From contig CAIWXX010000029.1 in assembly GCA_903916735.1 (NCBI GenBank), positions 1-60,264 on the forward strand: a stretch of 60,264 nucleotides of DNA. The letters are read 5' to 3'. The DNA is from an uncultured Acidobacteriota bacterium (GTDB taxonomy: Bacteria; Acidobacteriota; CAIWXX01). Within the stretch, counting starts at the first letter, position 1; every line of letters begins with the position of its first letter. The notes beneath the pieces were generated by a model. That model saw only the letters and a list, made by a program, of their open reading frames with translations, was not told the origin of the DNA and searched no databases. Made by a program: the position numbers and the translations under genes. Of the stretch, positions 8,248 through 17,907 are shown one piece after another.

Positions 8248-10221
8248 ATGCACAATCATTCTCTTACTGACGGGCCAACCGGCACGCCGGTTCATCCCCA
8301 CCCTGTGGCACTACGGCATTCCGCCCTCGGCGCCGCATTATGTCTTCTCTTCTCACTTCTGACGCTTTTTGCGGTTTCTCTGTTCTTCTCCGGGTTTACC
8401 ATTCCAATCAACAGAGATTTATCAGGATTCGTCAATGGATTCTATCCGACTGAGGGTGATTACACGTGGACTGAAGGGACTGCAACCATTCACCTGAGTG
8501 GACTCAACCGCCATTCAGCATGGAAGTGCCAACTCATTTTTAGTTCTGCCTGCCCGATTCAGGATCAATTGCCTTTTGTGACGATCATGATTGATGGCCA
8601 TCCCTCCTTGAAGGTCCGTGCGTCGAATGCTATACAGATGATTGATATTCCGATTTCGCCGAATGCACAATCATCGGATCTCCTTCTGACTCTATCATCC
8701 TCTCCGATCTTCGTTCCGAGCTCTCAAGACACACGTGCCCTGGGCGTTATGATCCGAGGAATCCGATTCACGTGCGAGGGAATTCCCTGGCTCCCAGGGC
8801 GGCAATTGATTCTTGCTCTCCTGATATTCTCACTCATATTCGGGGCCTTCCTCGGATACACTCTCAGGTCCGCTGCCTCGATTGCCTTTTTCAGTCTGCT
8901 GGCCGGAAGCGGTTATGTAAGCCTGATTTCATACTCTGTCGCGCGATATTATCCCCCGTTTCTTTGGCATTCTGCAGTGATCGCAGTCTCGATTGCATCT
9001 CTTCTCTCGGTGGCGGTTTTTTGTCGTCATGTATTTCGATGCGAACTCACGATGATGGATCGTTATGCACTCGTCTCTGTCGCAATTGTTGCGTCGATCG
9101 AGATCGCCGTCCTTCTCCATCCCCATAAACCCGACATGGATGACACGATGCATGTGCATCGCTTCCTGGCCGTTCAATCCGGCAACTACTTCCTGACGGA
9201 GACAGCCCCGGGGGGCTATGTCTCCCCGCGCGCCATCGGGTTTTATGTTTTCGTCATGCTTTTTCGTGGGATGACCGCCGATATCAAATCACTCATGCAG
9301 GTGATGACCGTGCTCATCTTCAGTCTGGCAGCCCTGGCGATCCATCTCATGATAAAGAAATCCACAAAGGACGACGTGTGGGCTTTTTCCTCATGCGTCG
9401 CCTATCTGCTCTGCCCTGTCATGATGAATATGCTCGGGCGAGGATGCTTCGCACATCTTTTCGCATATCATCTCATCATTTTTGCGCTGCTTTTCATCAT
9501 CTTTATGTCGTCACGGTATGCTCTATTCTCCGGCATAGCCGCGGGGGCTTTTATTGCGGCTTCCTTTTTGAGCCATCTTGCGGCACTCATGGCATGCTTG
9601 CCTCTGTTTCTCATCATAGCTTGTCTCTTGTGGTGGAGTTCGCGTCCGGATCGACGGACGCTGGCTCTTTCCATTCTGGCTGCTGTTTTCATCGCAGTGG
9701 GACTATCCTATGCTTTATATTACAGCCATTTCAGCGATTTATATCAAGCTCAGATGATGAAAGCCTATCATGCGATGTCGTCCCCCGCCCCAAGCAACCC
9801 CCAAGAAGATTATCATCCGCGAGAATCTTCCGAATTGACTCCTTATGCCCCGGGAGGCCGCTCGATCGTTATCCGGGCGATGAGCGTGCCGCACTACATG
9901 CTGCAGGCATATGGCCTTCCCCTTCTCCTAATGGCTGCTTGCGGCCTTTATTTTGTCACGAAATCATACCAATCCGGCGACCTTGTCAGTGCGATAGCCT
10001 GTGCATGGATGATCGGCTCCGCCGGCCTCATCGTCTTGTCGGTTGCCTCTCCTTTGGATACGCGGCCGTATATGATCATGGCATTCAGCATGGTATGCAT
10101 GTCCGGGAGAGCTGTTTCGCTCATGCTGAAAAGGCATGTGCTCTGGCGAGTGGTTGTTTTCGTCGCTGTGATTGCACAAATCTATTTTGCCGCCCAGGCA
10201 AGTTGGGTTTGGCTGAATTGA
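8248..10221 (+). CDS. Polytopic GT-C-like membrane protein with an extracytoplasmic beta-rich domain
   Basis: About 657 residues. One N-terminal helix (about 25-47) is followed by a ~150-residue soluble segment with FVNGFYPTEGDYTWTEGTATI and a closing RALGVMIRGIRFTCEG, then about 10-12 membrane helices. The soluble segment matches that of the 26680-28917 protein (GFYPYDGNMLWMGREGCLQL), so both belong to one family. The loop HKPDMDDTMHVHRFL carries acidic residues that could bind a polyprenyl-phosphate donor, as in GT-C enzymes. ATG 8248 is chosen over the upstream TTG at 8179, but its ribosome site is weak. Donor and acceptor are unknown. It converges with the next gene. Confidence 0.7.
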   Translation: MHNHSLTDGPTGTPVHPHPVALRHSALGAALCLLFSLLTLFAVSLFFSGFTIPINRDLSGFVNGFYPTEGDYTWTEGTATIHLSGLNRHSAWKCQLIFSSACPIQDQLPFVTIMIDGHPSLKVRASNAIQMIDIPISPNAQSSDLLLTLSSSPIFVPSSQDTRALGVMIRGIRFTCEGIPWLPGRQLILALLIFSLIFGAFLGYTLRSAASIAFFSLLAGSGYVSLISYSVARYYPPFLWHSAVIAVSIASLLSVAVFCRHVFRCELTMMDRYALVSVAIVASIEIAVLLHPHKPDMDDTMHVHRFLAVQSGNYFLTETAPGGYVSPRAIGFYVFVMLFRGMTADIKSLMQVMTVLIFSLAALAIHLMIKKSTKDDVWAFSSCVAYLLCPVMMNMLGRGCFAHLFAYHLIIFALLFIIFMSSRYALFSGIAAGAFIAASFLSHLAALMACLPLFLIIACLLWWSSRPDRRTLALSILAAVFIAVGLSYALYYSHFSDLYQAQMMKAYHAMSSPAPSNPQEDYHPRESSELTPYAPGGRSIVIRAMSVPHYMLQAYGLPLLLMAACGLYFVTKSYQSGDLVSAIACAWMIGSAGLIVLSVASPLDTRPYMIMAFSMVCMSGRAVSLMLKRHVLWRVVVFVAVIAQIYFAAQASWVWLN

Positions 10222-10447
10222 AGGATTTGTTTCTTCTTAAGTTTTCTCTCACGGGAGGTCGATAAGGGGAGAAGAACTAACCCGACTTCGAAAGAGTTCA
10301 TTGTGTTGTGTATCTCTATATGGCTCCGCCTCCGAGAAAATCTCGATGCACCATCTGTAATTAACCGACCCGATCACTGGTATGGAACAGAGGAATTCCC
10401 GCCGCTGCTGCTACCCGAATCCGGGGCGTTTCGCTGTGTCGGTCCTG

Positions 10448-12034
10448 TTATTTTGAGAGATCATAGAGCCACAGTGAGGCCCGTCCGATCTTCACGTGCT
10501 CTTGACATCGCCCCGTTCTTTCGAGAATTGACCGAAACACCATCTCTTCATTGAAACCCCTTTCGGGGTTAGATGTGGCATCCTCGGGAATCCACGTCTT
10601 CGATAGGATAATCCAAACTCGATGCTTCCCTGCGAGAGTTTCCAGGTCATGCTGATATTCTGAAATGTCGGCGGTTCGCGCTATTCCCATATGGATGGCC
10701 ATGCCCTCAAACGCGTATTTCTTGTCGTATGCGTGATAGAATTCGAACGCATTGCTCGATCCGTAGTAGACATAAATATCGTCACCGATCTTCCCATATT
10801 CAAGTATGTAATCGAGCAATGGACGGGTTTCGTCCCAGTCATAGGGATTGAGGAATGTCCGAGCTGCATTCCCGGCGGGTCCAATCAGAAGCACCACTGC
10901 AATCGCAAGGGCTAGGATTGAAGTTGCAGGAGCCCTGATGTGCCAAATCAATTCCAATCCCGCTGCGACCGTGATCATGCATGCGGGTTCGAGAAAGAGG
11001 ATCATTCTTCCGCTGTATGGGTACTTTTGGAGGATGGAGGCGATGAGCGCGAAGGGCATGGGTGTAAGGAGTAACAAAAAGATGCGTCGACTCCTTGAAA
11101 ACAACCAAATACAGCCGAGCCCGAATCCAAACAAATTTAACCACCAGGGCCAGAGACCGATGTTGGAATCTCGAAACACACGGAAGGGTGTACGCAGAAG
11201 CCATATGGCAGAATTGACTGAGAGGAACGGTCGGGGCAGAAATCCATTCCTCCAACATGTCAGTAGGAATTCATCCGAACTGAGGGCGGATACGGACAGC
11301 AGGTAGTTCACGGCGAAAATAGCGAGCCAGCCGCATGCGACAGCGATGAGTCGTGCCGCGTTTCGGCGGTTTCCATCACGCCATTCCAACGCAATAAGTG
11401 TACATCCATAGCCGGCTAGAACAAATACGGAAGGATACGATGTCAAAATCGCCAGGACACCACAGATAGCCCACAGCAGCAAGAATGTGCTCGTGAAACG
11501 ACGCTCCCTCAGAATGCATGCGATCCAGAAGAGCAGCATTGCCCAGAAAACGTCGCCCGAGTATTGCTTCATAACGCTGGTATGGAGAAGGACGCTGCTT
11601 GAAAATGAGAAGAAGGCTACGACGATGGGTACAATCTGGGTCGATAATATGCGGCGTGATATGACATATAGAAGAATCAGAGAGAGGATGCCAACGAGGA
11701 GAGGAAATAGCCGGAGGACGTACTCATGGATGCCAAAAAAAAGCATCATGGCTTTTTCGATGAGGAGAAAGCCAACGGGAGCCCCATAGGTCATAGGAGC
11801 ATGCCTGAGCAACGAAATGAATGATTGTTTGATGATTTGTAGGGCCAAGCCGGCTTCATCCGCTTGCAAAGATCGGCACGCGAAATAGATTCGACATCGC
11901 AGCAATATCCCTATCAGGATGAAAAACCAGGGAAGGAGAGCTGCCCAGCGAGGCCATGGTGATGCACTCTCCATGGGTTTGTGAATGGTATTGTGCCACA
12001 TGGAAGATATCACTCTCATTGTTCGCAGGGGCAT
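10448..12034 (-). CDS. GT39/ArnT-like membrane glycosyltransferase
   Basis: 528 residues with about 11 hydrophobic segments. The first extracytoplasmic loop has SLQADEAGLALQII, the paired acidic residues (DE) that PMT/ArnT-type GT-C enzymes use to bind polyprenyl-phosphate sugars. A later HTSVMKQYSGDVF segment matches the second loop of such proteins. The C-terminal ~130 residues are soluble (YVYYGSSNAFEFY), as in many bacterial relatives. It would add a sugar to a glycan outside the membrane. It lies downstream of the carbamoyltransferase/methyltransferase trio with a 122-base gap, perhaps in the same transcription unit. Confidence 0.82.
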   Translation of the reverse strand: MPLRTMRVISSMWHNTIHKPMESASPWPRWAALLPWFFILIGILLRCRIYFACRSLQADEAGLALQIIKQSFISLLRHAPMTYGAPVGFLLIEKAMMLFFGIHEYVLRLFPLLVGILSLILLYVISRRILSTQIVPIVVAFFSFSSSVLLHTSVMKQYSGDVFWAMLLFWIACILRERRFTSTFLLLWAICGVLAILTSYPSVFVLAGYGCTLIALEWRDGNRRNAARLIAVACGWLAIFAVNYLLSVSALSSDEFLLTCWRNGFLPRPFLSVNSAIWLLRTPFRVFRDSNIGLWPWWLNLFGFGLGCIWLFSRSRRIFLLLLTPMPFALIASILQKYPYSGRMILFLEPACMITVAAGLELIWHIRAPATSILALAIAVVLLIGPAGNAARTFLNPYDWDETRPLLDYILEYGKIGDDIYVYYGSSNAFEFYHAYDKKYAFEGMAIHMGIARTADISEYQHDLETLAGKHRVWIILSKTWIPEDATSNPERGFNEEMVFRSILERTGRCQEHVKIGRASLWLYDLSK

Positions 12035-12156
12035 GGTAGCTGAAATTCAGAATAACAACAAGATGCCCAACCGGCTCACAGGGGCTCCTTCGCGTCTCCG
12101 GCGCCGCGGAACCTCTGGATGATCGGAGTCAGGATGGACCTTTTGTGTAAGGAATT

Positions 12157-12939
12157 CTATGCTGGTTTGACGCCATAGAAGAACAGCATGGTCCCACGAC
12201 CGAACAGTAACCGATTAACCAGGGTATCGGGCTGGTAGTAGTGGCGGAGAAATGTCGGCTGGATGCCGGTGCCGTCGAACCAGCGCTCGACTTCGCCCGG
12301 GTGGTAATGCATCTCAATCGGTACGTACATGAAATCCATCAGAGACATAGAGGGCTTTAAAAGCCATGGAGTCGCACGCAGAATAATGTTCATGAAACGT
12401 CTGGGAACCACCTTGCCCGCTAGCTTCATGGTAGGGACAGCAACCTCGTTAAAGAGTCCACCCCGACCGTAAACGCCGATGTACAAGCGGCCTCCGGGTT
12501 TCAGGACTCTTACGAGTTCGAGGAAAGCCTGCTTGGGCTCTTCCGTGTGGTGCAGCACACCATTGCAGTAAACGAAATCGAAACGGTTGCTCTCGAGTGA
12601 AAGCGAGAGCAGGTTCTCCACCTCGAAGCTGATGTGCTGCCGTGATGCAAAACGCGCCCGAGCGGCCGCGATGTTCGCTGATGAGAGGTCGATCCCGAGA
12701 ATGGGGGACGCGCCCAAGGCATCAGCGACCGCCACACCACCTGCGAAGCCGCCGCAACCGGCATCAAGGAACGACTTGTCCCGAAGGCACGTGGCGGAGT
12801 CCAGACCAAGTTGCATGAGATGCCGCCGAAAGCCGGGTAGAAGGTACTCGAGGGCATAACTCTCGCTGGCGTTGGCATGGAGATCGGCGTAAAGTAATGC
12901 GACTTCGCGCTCACGGGCAGTCAGTTCGTGCTCTGACAT
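12157..12939 (-). CDS. SAM-dependent methyltransferase, second of a tandem pair
   Basis: 260 residues from the ATG at 12939 (MSEHELTARERE). The start is set by homology with its upstream twin; the longer open frame reads through that gene in another phase. Motif I is FLDAGCGGFAGGVAVADALGA, then GIDLSSANI, with FDFVYCNGVLHHTEEPKQAF after it. The twin at 12921-13760 shares ADLHxxASxxYALEYLLPGFR, the YIGVYGRGGLFNEVAVP segment and the LLKPSxSLMDFMYVPIE segment. The gene overlaps its twin by 19 bases, so the pair is translationally coupled. Its ordinary HHTEEP post-motif differs from MITEDP in the twin, suggesting they act on different positions or substrates. Confidence 0.85.
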   Translation of the reverse strand: MSEHELTAREREVALLYADLHANASESYALEYLLPGFRRHLMQLGLDSATCLRDKSFLDAGCGGFAGGVAVADALGASPILGIDLSSANIAAARARFASRQHISFEVENLLSLSLESNRFDFVYCNGVLHHTEEPKQAFLELVRVLKPGGRLYIGVYGRGGLFNEVAVPTMKLAGKVVPRRFMNIILRATPWLLKPSMSLMDFMYVPIEMHYHPGEVERWFDGTGIQPTFLRHYYQPDTLVNRLLFGRGTMLFFYGVKPA

Positions 12940-13760
12940 GGTTTGACAGCGGAGAAGAAGATCATGGTGCCGTCTCCAAACAACAACCGGTTCCACCATG
13001 TGTCGGGCTGATAAGGGTGGCGAAGGAAGGTCGGCGTAAGGCATGCACGAATAAACCACGCCTCGATCTCCGCGATCCGGTAGTGGATCTCGATGGGGAC
13101 GTACATAAAATCCATCAAGGAGGTGGATGGCTTGAGCAGCCATGGTGTGAATCTTAAAACTCTCGCCATTAGGGATCGCGGGATGATGCAACCCGCCAGC
13201 TTCATCACAGGCACGGCCACCTCATTGAAAAGGCCGCCACGGCCATAGACCCCGATGTAGATCCGGCCTCCTGGCTTCACCAACCTGACGATTTCCCGGA
13301 ATGCTCGTTCCGGGTCCTCGGTGATCATCAGCACGCCGACCGAATAAACAAAATCGAACTGCTCCGAAGGCATCTGGATATCGAGCAAGGTCTCTACGCG
13401 GAAGCAGGCGTTGGGAACGCCGGCGAATCGTTTGGCGGCTGATCGGATGTTAGCATCGGACAGATCTATCGCCGTAACGGAACCGGCGCCAAGGGCGACA
13501 GCAACCGCTGCACCCCCAGCGAACCCGCCACAGCCCGCGTCCAGTACGCGCATGCCATGGATAGCGGTCTCGGGTATGAGTCCCAATGCAAGGAGATGCT
13601 GGCGGAACCCGGGCAATAGGTACTCCAATGCATAAGTGTCGCTCGCGTGGCGGTGTAGGTCGGCATAGAGTTCCACGGTCGCTTGTTCTCGTGGCGTGAG
13701 GTGGAGGTTGCTGATTGCAATCTCTCCGACCTTGGATGTGGGCGGAAGATTATCGACCAT
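12921..13760 (-). CDS. SAM-dependent methyltransferase, first of a tandem pair
   Basis: 279 residues from the ATG at 13760 (MVDNLPPTSK). This start overlaps the carbamoyltransferase stop (ATGGTCGATAA), so the two are translationally coupled. Motif I is VLDAGCGGFAGGAAVAVALGA, followed by TAIDLSDANI. Most of its length is closely similar to the 12157-12939 protein, so one arose from the other by duplication. Context with a carbamoyltransferase suggests O- or C-methylation of a sugar or a small secondary metabolite. The motif SVGVLMITEDPERAF carries MIT where the twin has HHT. Confidence 0.85.
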   Translation of the reverse strand: MVDNLPPTSKVGEIAISNLHLTPREQATVELYADLHRHASDTYALEYLLPGFRQHLLALGLIPETAIHGMRVLDAGCGGFAGGAAVAVALGAGSVTAIDLSDANIRSAAKRFAGVPNACFRVETLLDIQMPSEQFDFVYSVGVLMITEDPERAFREIVRLVKPGGRIYIGVYGRGGLFNEVAVPVMKLAGCIIPRSLMARVLRFTPWLLKPSTSLMDFMYVPIEIHYRIAEIEAWFIRACLTPTFLRHPYQPDTWWNRLLFGDGTMIFFSAVKPCQSTN

Positions 13761-15501
13761 CTTGTTTCTTCTGCACGAAGAACCCCTCAATAGCTGCGGC
13801 GTCGAGCCCCGAGAGGAGGAGAGTGCGATTCGCATCGGAAGGACTACATACGATTGGTTCTCCATGGAGATTGAAGCTGGTGTTAACGATCCCACCCACG
13901 CCTGTTAATCGTTCGAACTCGGACAACAGACGGTGATAGCGTGGGTTGATTGCACGTGAAACGATCTGTGGCCGGCAGGAGTAGTCGACCGAGTGCAGGC
14001 CGCACACGAGGTGTTGCTGTCCCAAGGAGGTGGATCGGAATGCGTTGATCATGAACGGGGCATCGAGGCTGCGTGGGTTGTGGATGTAATCCGATACGCG
14101 CTCCTCGAGGATCGACGGGGCGAAAGGCATCCAGAAATCCCGCATCTTAATAGCCATATTGATACGCCGGACGTTTTGCAAATTGCGCGGGTCAGCGAGA
14201 ATTGAGCGATTGCCCAATGACCGGGCGCCCCATTCCATCCGACCGGCCAAGCGACCGACGATTTGTCCGCCTGCGAGCGCCTGTGCGACGGTAGCATCGA
14301 TATCCGGACATTCCTGCCAGGTGACTTGGTCCGCCACCTGTTCGAGCGCGTCGAGCACCTCGTTGCGCGAGTATTCGGGCCCGAGGTATAGATCTTGAAG
14401 GGGCTTGACCACAACCTCGCGGCCCTGGTCGATTTCGTGCCGGGCATATGCGAGGAGGGCGGCACCAAGACCGATGCTTTCGTCACCACACGACGGCATC
14501 AGAAAAAGGTGTTCGATTTCGGTCTGTTCGCTGAGCAACATATTCAGCTTCACGTTCATGAATACGCCGCCTGCAACGGCGACTCGTCGAATACCGGTCT
14601 TCTCAACCCATGCCCGTACAAAACCTGTCATGATCTCTTCGACCAACCGCTGTACTCCAGCCGCAACGCCGTCGAACCGGATGCCTTGGAGGTCACGTGC
14701 CATCCGGTCGCGGAGGCCGGGGCCCCATGTACCAGACGTGTTTTTGAATGCGAGCCGATCTGGTGTCAGCCGGTAGTAAGACGAAAATATCCGGTACGCA
14801 CGCTCGGCCAACGAGGGTGGCGCGTATGGGGCCAGTCCCATTACCTTGTATTCGTGGTCGAGTGGTCGCATGCCGAGCATTTCGGTGACGCGGGTATACA
14901 GTTCACCGATGGAGTGATAACTCGGGGTAGCCTGCACGCGCTCGAGTGTTCCTTTATGCCCGATGTTGACGCTAGCACAGAGACCATCGCCGGATCCGTC
15001 GGCCGTCACAATGAGCGTTGGCTCTCCCGGGTCGTAGAATGGCGCTAGGAAATATGCAGTGGCTGCGTGGCACGCATGATGTTCGAAGCGGCAATCCGTA
15101 TAAAGGCGCGGGGAGATCCCGGCCGCCTCAAGCGCAGCGTTGAGGCCAGCCCAGTCACGTCGATGCTTGTAAATTGCCACATACGGTTTGACCAGGGCGG
15201 AACTCCCAATCACTGCTCGGGGTAGTAAAAGGTTGGCAGCGCGGAAAACCTGTCGGCGTGTCTGGTGAATATCCTCATCCCAGCTATAGAGGGGTTCAGT
15301 GAGCATCGCAAGGGCGACGGCATCGATGTCGCCACCTTTTAATCCGGCATAATCCAGAACCCATCGGATGGCACCCAAAGGTGCGCCTCCCTGGTTCTTT
15401 TTCCTCGTCAACCGTTCCTCGCTCATTATCGCCACGATGCGGCCGTCGATGAGCAGGCTTGCTGTGCTCAGGTGACCGTCATAGATACCAAGAATTTTCA
15501 T
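13750..15501 (-). CDS. NodU/TobZ-family O-carbamoyltransferase
   Basis: 583 residues, the normal length. The N-terminal MKILGIYDGHLSTASLLIDG and the metal-binding FEHHACHAATAYF (H141, H142, H145) mark the Kae1-like domain that transfers the carbamoyl group. The C-terminal part has the YrdC-like signatures (MEWGARSLGNRSILADPR, VNTSFNLHGEPIVCSP) that make carbamoyl-adenylate from carbamoyl phosphate and ATP. The product would be a carbamoylated sugar or metabolite hydroxyl. AGAGGT lies eight or so bases before the ATG. Two methyltransferases follow in overlapping frames, a set seen in decoration of glycans and antibiotics. A tail fragment of another member lies at 58309-58560. Confidence 0.95.
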   Translation of the reverse strand: MKILGIYDGHLSTASLLIDGRIVAIMSEERLTRKKNQGGAPLGAIRWVLDYAGLKGGDIDAVALAMLTEPLYSWDEDIHQTRRQVFRAANLLLPRAVIGSSALVKPYVAIYKHRRDWAGLNAALEAAGISPRLYTDCRFEHHACHAATAYFLAPFYDPGEPTLIVTADGSGDGLCASVNIGHKGTLERVQATPSYHSIGELYTRVTEMLGMRPLDHEYKVMGLAPYAPPSLAERAYRIFSSYYRLTPDRLAFKNTSGTWGPGLRDRMARDLQGIRFDGVAAGVQRLVEEIMTGFVRAWVEKTGIRRVAVAGGVFMNVKLNMLLSEQTEIEHLFLMPSCGDESIGLGAALLAYARHEIDQGREVVVKPLQDLYLGPEYSRNEVLDALEQVADQVTWQECPDIDATVAQALAGGQIVGRLAGRMEWGARSLGNRSILADPRNLQNVRRINMAIKMRDFWMPFAPSILEERVSDYIHNPRSLDAPFMINAFRSTSLGQQHLVCGLHSVDYSCRPQIVSRAINPRYHRLLSEFERLTGVGGIVNTSFNLHGEPIVCSPSDANRTLLLSGLDAAAIEGFFVQKKQDGR

Positions 15502-16046
15502 GACTGTGAGACCTCTGGTTCGGCTGCAGCGATCTGGGCCGCCACCCGTCGAACGTCAACAGCGACAAGAACATATGGCCGCGACAAAGGCGCCATGCTA
15601 TAGGGCGGCGCCGGGGTCTGTCAAGCCGCTCCGGCATCCTCCACCCCGGATGAAGGGTGTACGACAGGAAAGTTGGAGTAAATGTCACGCGATGAGAAGT
15701 TTTTGTGGTGGTTCAGCCGGAAATGGAATAATCCCCAAGTAATATAGGTTGAAGTGGTGAATTGCGCAACCCTTTTGGATTCGACGTTCAGAACGAGCGA
15801 GATAGGAATGCTTTCGACGAATGAACCACAGCCCCCTCCCTTGACGGCATATAGGTGTAGGGATGCACAGTTGTCCCGGGCGCCCCTCCCTCCGAACTGT
15901 GCAGGCGGATCTCCCGCACATTATGTTCTTGAGAACATAAAGTTCGGGAAATCCGCACACTCCATTCGACGTGGCGGGGGCCGGAAACGTGGCGGATCAT
16001 GCCAACGCGCCAGCCCTCGACCCTACCGGGCTATGCCTATATCTTT
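15502..16046. other. Intergenic stretch of 545 bases with a large palindrome
   Basis: This stretch separates the start of the carbamoyltransferase from the end of the next minus-strand gene. Apart from the palindrome at 15905-15956 I see no gene. A 21-codon frame at 15682-15747 has GGAG three bases before its ATG (MSRDEKFLWWFSRKWNN) but resembles nothing I recognise. The carbamoyltransferase promoter should lie near 15530-15650, but I could not pick convincing hexamers. Confidence 0.5.
15905..15956. repeat. 52-bp imperfect palindrome
   Basis: The centre has TTATGTTCT and AGAACATAA, perfect 9-base arms around a two-base TG spacer. The outer arms GCGGATCTCCCG and CGGGAAATCCGC also pair with one mismatch. 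No T-run follows on either strand, which argues against a simple terminator. It could be an operator, a recombination site or the relic of an element. Confidence 0.6.
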
Positions 16047-17663
16047 TCAGTGATCCCTGCGCAGGAGCATATGATAGTGCTGCGGCATATTGGGTACTGG
16101 TATTTCCACGAATTCGCTCATCAAGTACTCCCATACCAGATGATGTGTGTGACTGAACCTCAAATCATCCCGACCATCGAGGGGCAGATCCCCGATCAGA
16201 GCCACTCTCGCGGCACCTCCCTTGATCCGGGCGACGGTCTGCAATTGCTCATTAACAGGCTGAGGAAGCAGGAAGTAAATTTCCCATACTGGCGAGCACC
16301 GCCCTAAAATGCAGTACATCATCGGCCACCGCGGTGCAATGAGGACTCCCTCATGCTCACCGACGTTGCTTCTGATGGAAGTGGCGATACTGTCGAGCAT
16401 GCGCCCTTCTTCCACGTCGAGCCAGATACGGTCACCTGCAATGTCGTGCTCCCGTATCTGGCCAGGCTTGGATGTCCATTTGTAATAGACGGGGCTTGCC
16501 CGCCCAACTGTGAGTGCTGTAGCGAGAACCCAGAAGAGGGCCAAGGCAGACATGAGAGTCTTTGACCTTTTCGAATAGGAGGGGTGCGTCAAAGACGCCA
16601 GTCCGAGTAGCGTTGGCGGCACGGAGACTGCCAAGTGAGCAAGGTCGGCCCGCGAGAATACGTAGTGCAAGTACACGCTGCCCACTAGCAAGGACGCCGA
16701 GAGAACCGCATTCGGATTCGAAGCTCGGCGCCGCTTTGTGGCAAGCAGCAGAACCCCCGCTGCATAGAACAGCAATATGACAAGAAACAGAGTCCCCAAC
16801 ACAAGCTTGCTCGTCGATTGAATCCAATGCCACCCCGCGTAGTCCAAGCGCCAAGGCCATGGCACCGGTAACGGCAGATTCGTCGCACCCAATCGCGTCC
16901 ACAGAAGACATGTATCTACCAGACCCTCAAAGAAGCCCGGAAACACGACGATCATTGTGATTAAGGGGGCACATCCCACGGCAACTCCAGCAATCCAAGC
17001 CCGCAGCCACTTCAATCTCTCCCACTGCTCTCCTCTGACTTTCATAATGAGGATCAGCAGGAAGTAGGTTGCAATCGCGTAGAGTGCATGGTTACGACCG
17101 AAGAAACCTGCCATCCCAGTGAATAGGCCTGCCTGAAAGTGGGTTGAGACACAGGGGTTTTCAATCAGCCGCGTTGCGACCAACACAGATACAAGGACGA
17201 TTGCCGAGTCGAAAGCTTTGTACCTCGGATACAACCAGACGGCCTGCAAGGCAGCAAGGAAGACCATCTCGAAGGTGTTCAGCCGGAGTCTTCGCGCGAT
17301 CATGAGACCGCATGCCATGCCAATAGCTGCGAAGATCGCAGTCGACACACGGAGTGCCACAAGCCCCGTGCCGAGGAGTTTGGACCACGCTGCGCCCCAA
17401 TAGTACCTACCTGGTTCGTACGACTGGAAGTCCCTGAGAGGGACTTCACCCTTTGCTACGCGTTGTGTTCCGTACCACAGGAATCCTTCGTCGCTCAGGC
17501 TGATGCCGATCTTATATTCGAATCCAGTCAGAATCCCCATCGTGAGGACCGCGATGAGCCAAGTTCGGCAAAGAGAGCATCCCCGGGATACAGTGGCACT
17601 TCCAGGGCTCGATTCCTCCGCCATCTTCGGCAGCATCCCAATGGTTTGTCGGTAGCTCTTCAT
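16047..17663 (-). CDS. GT-C type membrane glycosyltransferase
   Basis: 538 residues with about 10 membrane helices and a soluble C-terminal domain of ~130 residues. The first loop reads ISLSDEGFLWYGTQRVAKGEVPLRDF, with the Asp-Glu pair expected for lipid-phosphate sugar binding, followed by SYEPGRYYW. The start is supported by AGAGGA seven bases before the ATG. It would transfer sugars on the outer face of the cytoplasmic membrane; donor and acceptor are unknown. It is divergent from the secreted repeat-protein gene at 17908 and shares a 244-base upstream region with it. Confidence 0.78.
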   Translation of the reverse strand: MKSYRQTIGMLPKMAEESSPGSATVSRGCSLCRTWLIAVLTMGILTGFEYKIGISLSDEGFLWYGTQRVAKGEVPLRDFQSYEPGRYYWGAAWSKLLGTGLVALRVSTAIFAAIGMACGLMIARRLRLNTFEMVFLAALQAVWLYPRYKAFDSAIVLVSVLVATRLIENPCVSTHFQAGLFTGMAGFFGRNHALYAIATYFLLILIMKVRGEQWERLKWLRAWIAGVAVGCAPLITMIVVFPGFFEGLVDTCLLWTRLGATNLPLPVPWPWRLDYAGWHWIQSTSKLVLGTLFLVILLFYAAGVLLLATKRRRASNPNAVLSASLLVGSVYLHYVFSRADLAHLAVSVPPTLLGLASLTHPSYSKRSKTLMSALALFWVLATALTVGRASPVYYKWTSKPGQIREHDIAGDRIWLDVEEGRMLDSIATSIRSNVGEHEGVLIAPRWPMMYCILGRCSPVWEIYFLLPQPVNEQLQTVARIKGGAARVALIGDLPLDGRDDLRFSHTHHLVWEYLMSEFVEIPVPNMPQHYHMLLRRDH

Positions 17664-17842
17664 GGATCATCCTCTTTACTTCAGAGCACCGAGTTCTCTT
17701 CTACGCTAAGCCCGTCTTTTAGTCAACCTCCGGATGACAGGGCTTCCGCGGCATGGCATATCGCGTTGAATCATAAAGCGTAAGCAGGATGGTGATTCCC
17801 AAGTTGATGTTATGTTCATAAGCTGGCCGGATGAACACGAAT

Positions 17843-17871
17843 TTGACGGGTTATGACAATTGTAGTAAAAT
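17843..17871 (+). promoter_or_regulatory. Strong sigma70-like promoter of the secreted repeat protein
   Basis: TTGACG at 17843-17848 and TAAAAT at 17866-17871 are separated by exactly 17 bases. Transcription would start near 17878, leaving a ~30-base leader with AAGGAGGT at 17893-17900, seven bases before the ATG. Confidence 0.65.
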
Positions 17872-17907
17872 GGAAGGGAGTATCTACCTTGTAAGGAGGT
17901 ATCGGCT

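Noticed and set aside
15682-15747. 21-codon frame with a possible ribosome site
   Set aside because: Too short, GGAG is only three bases from the ATG, and the sequence resembles nothing known to me.
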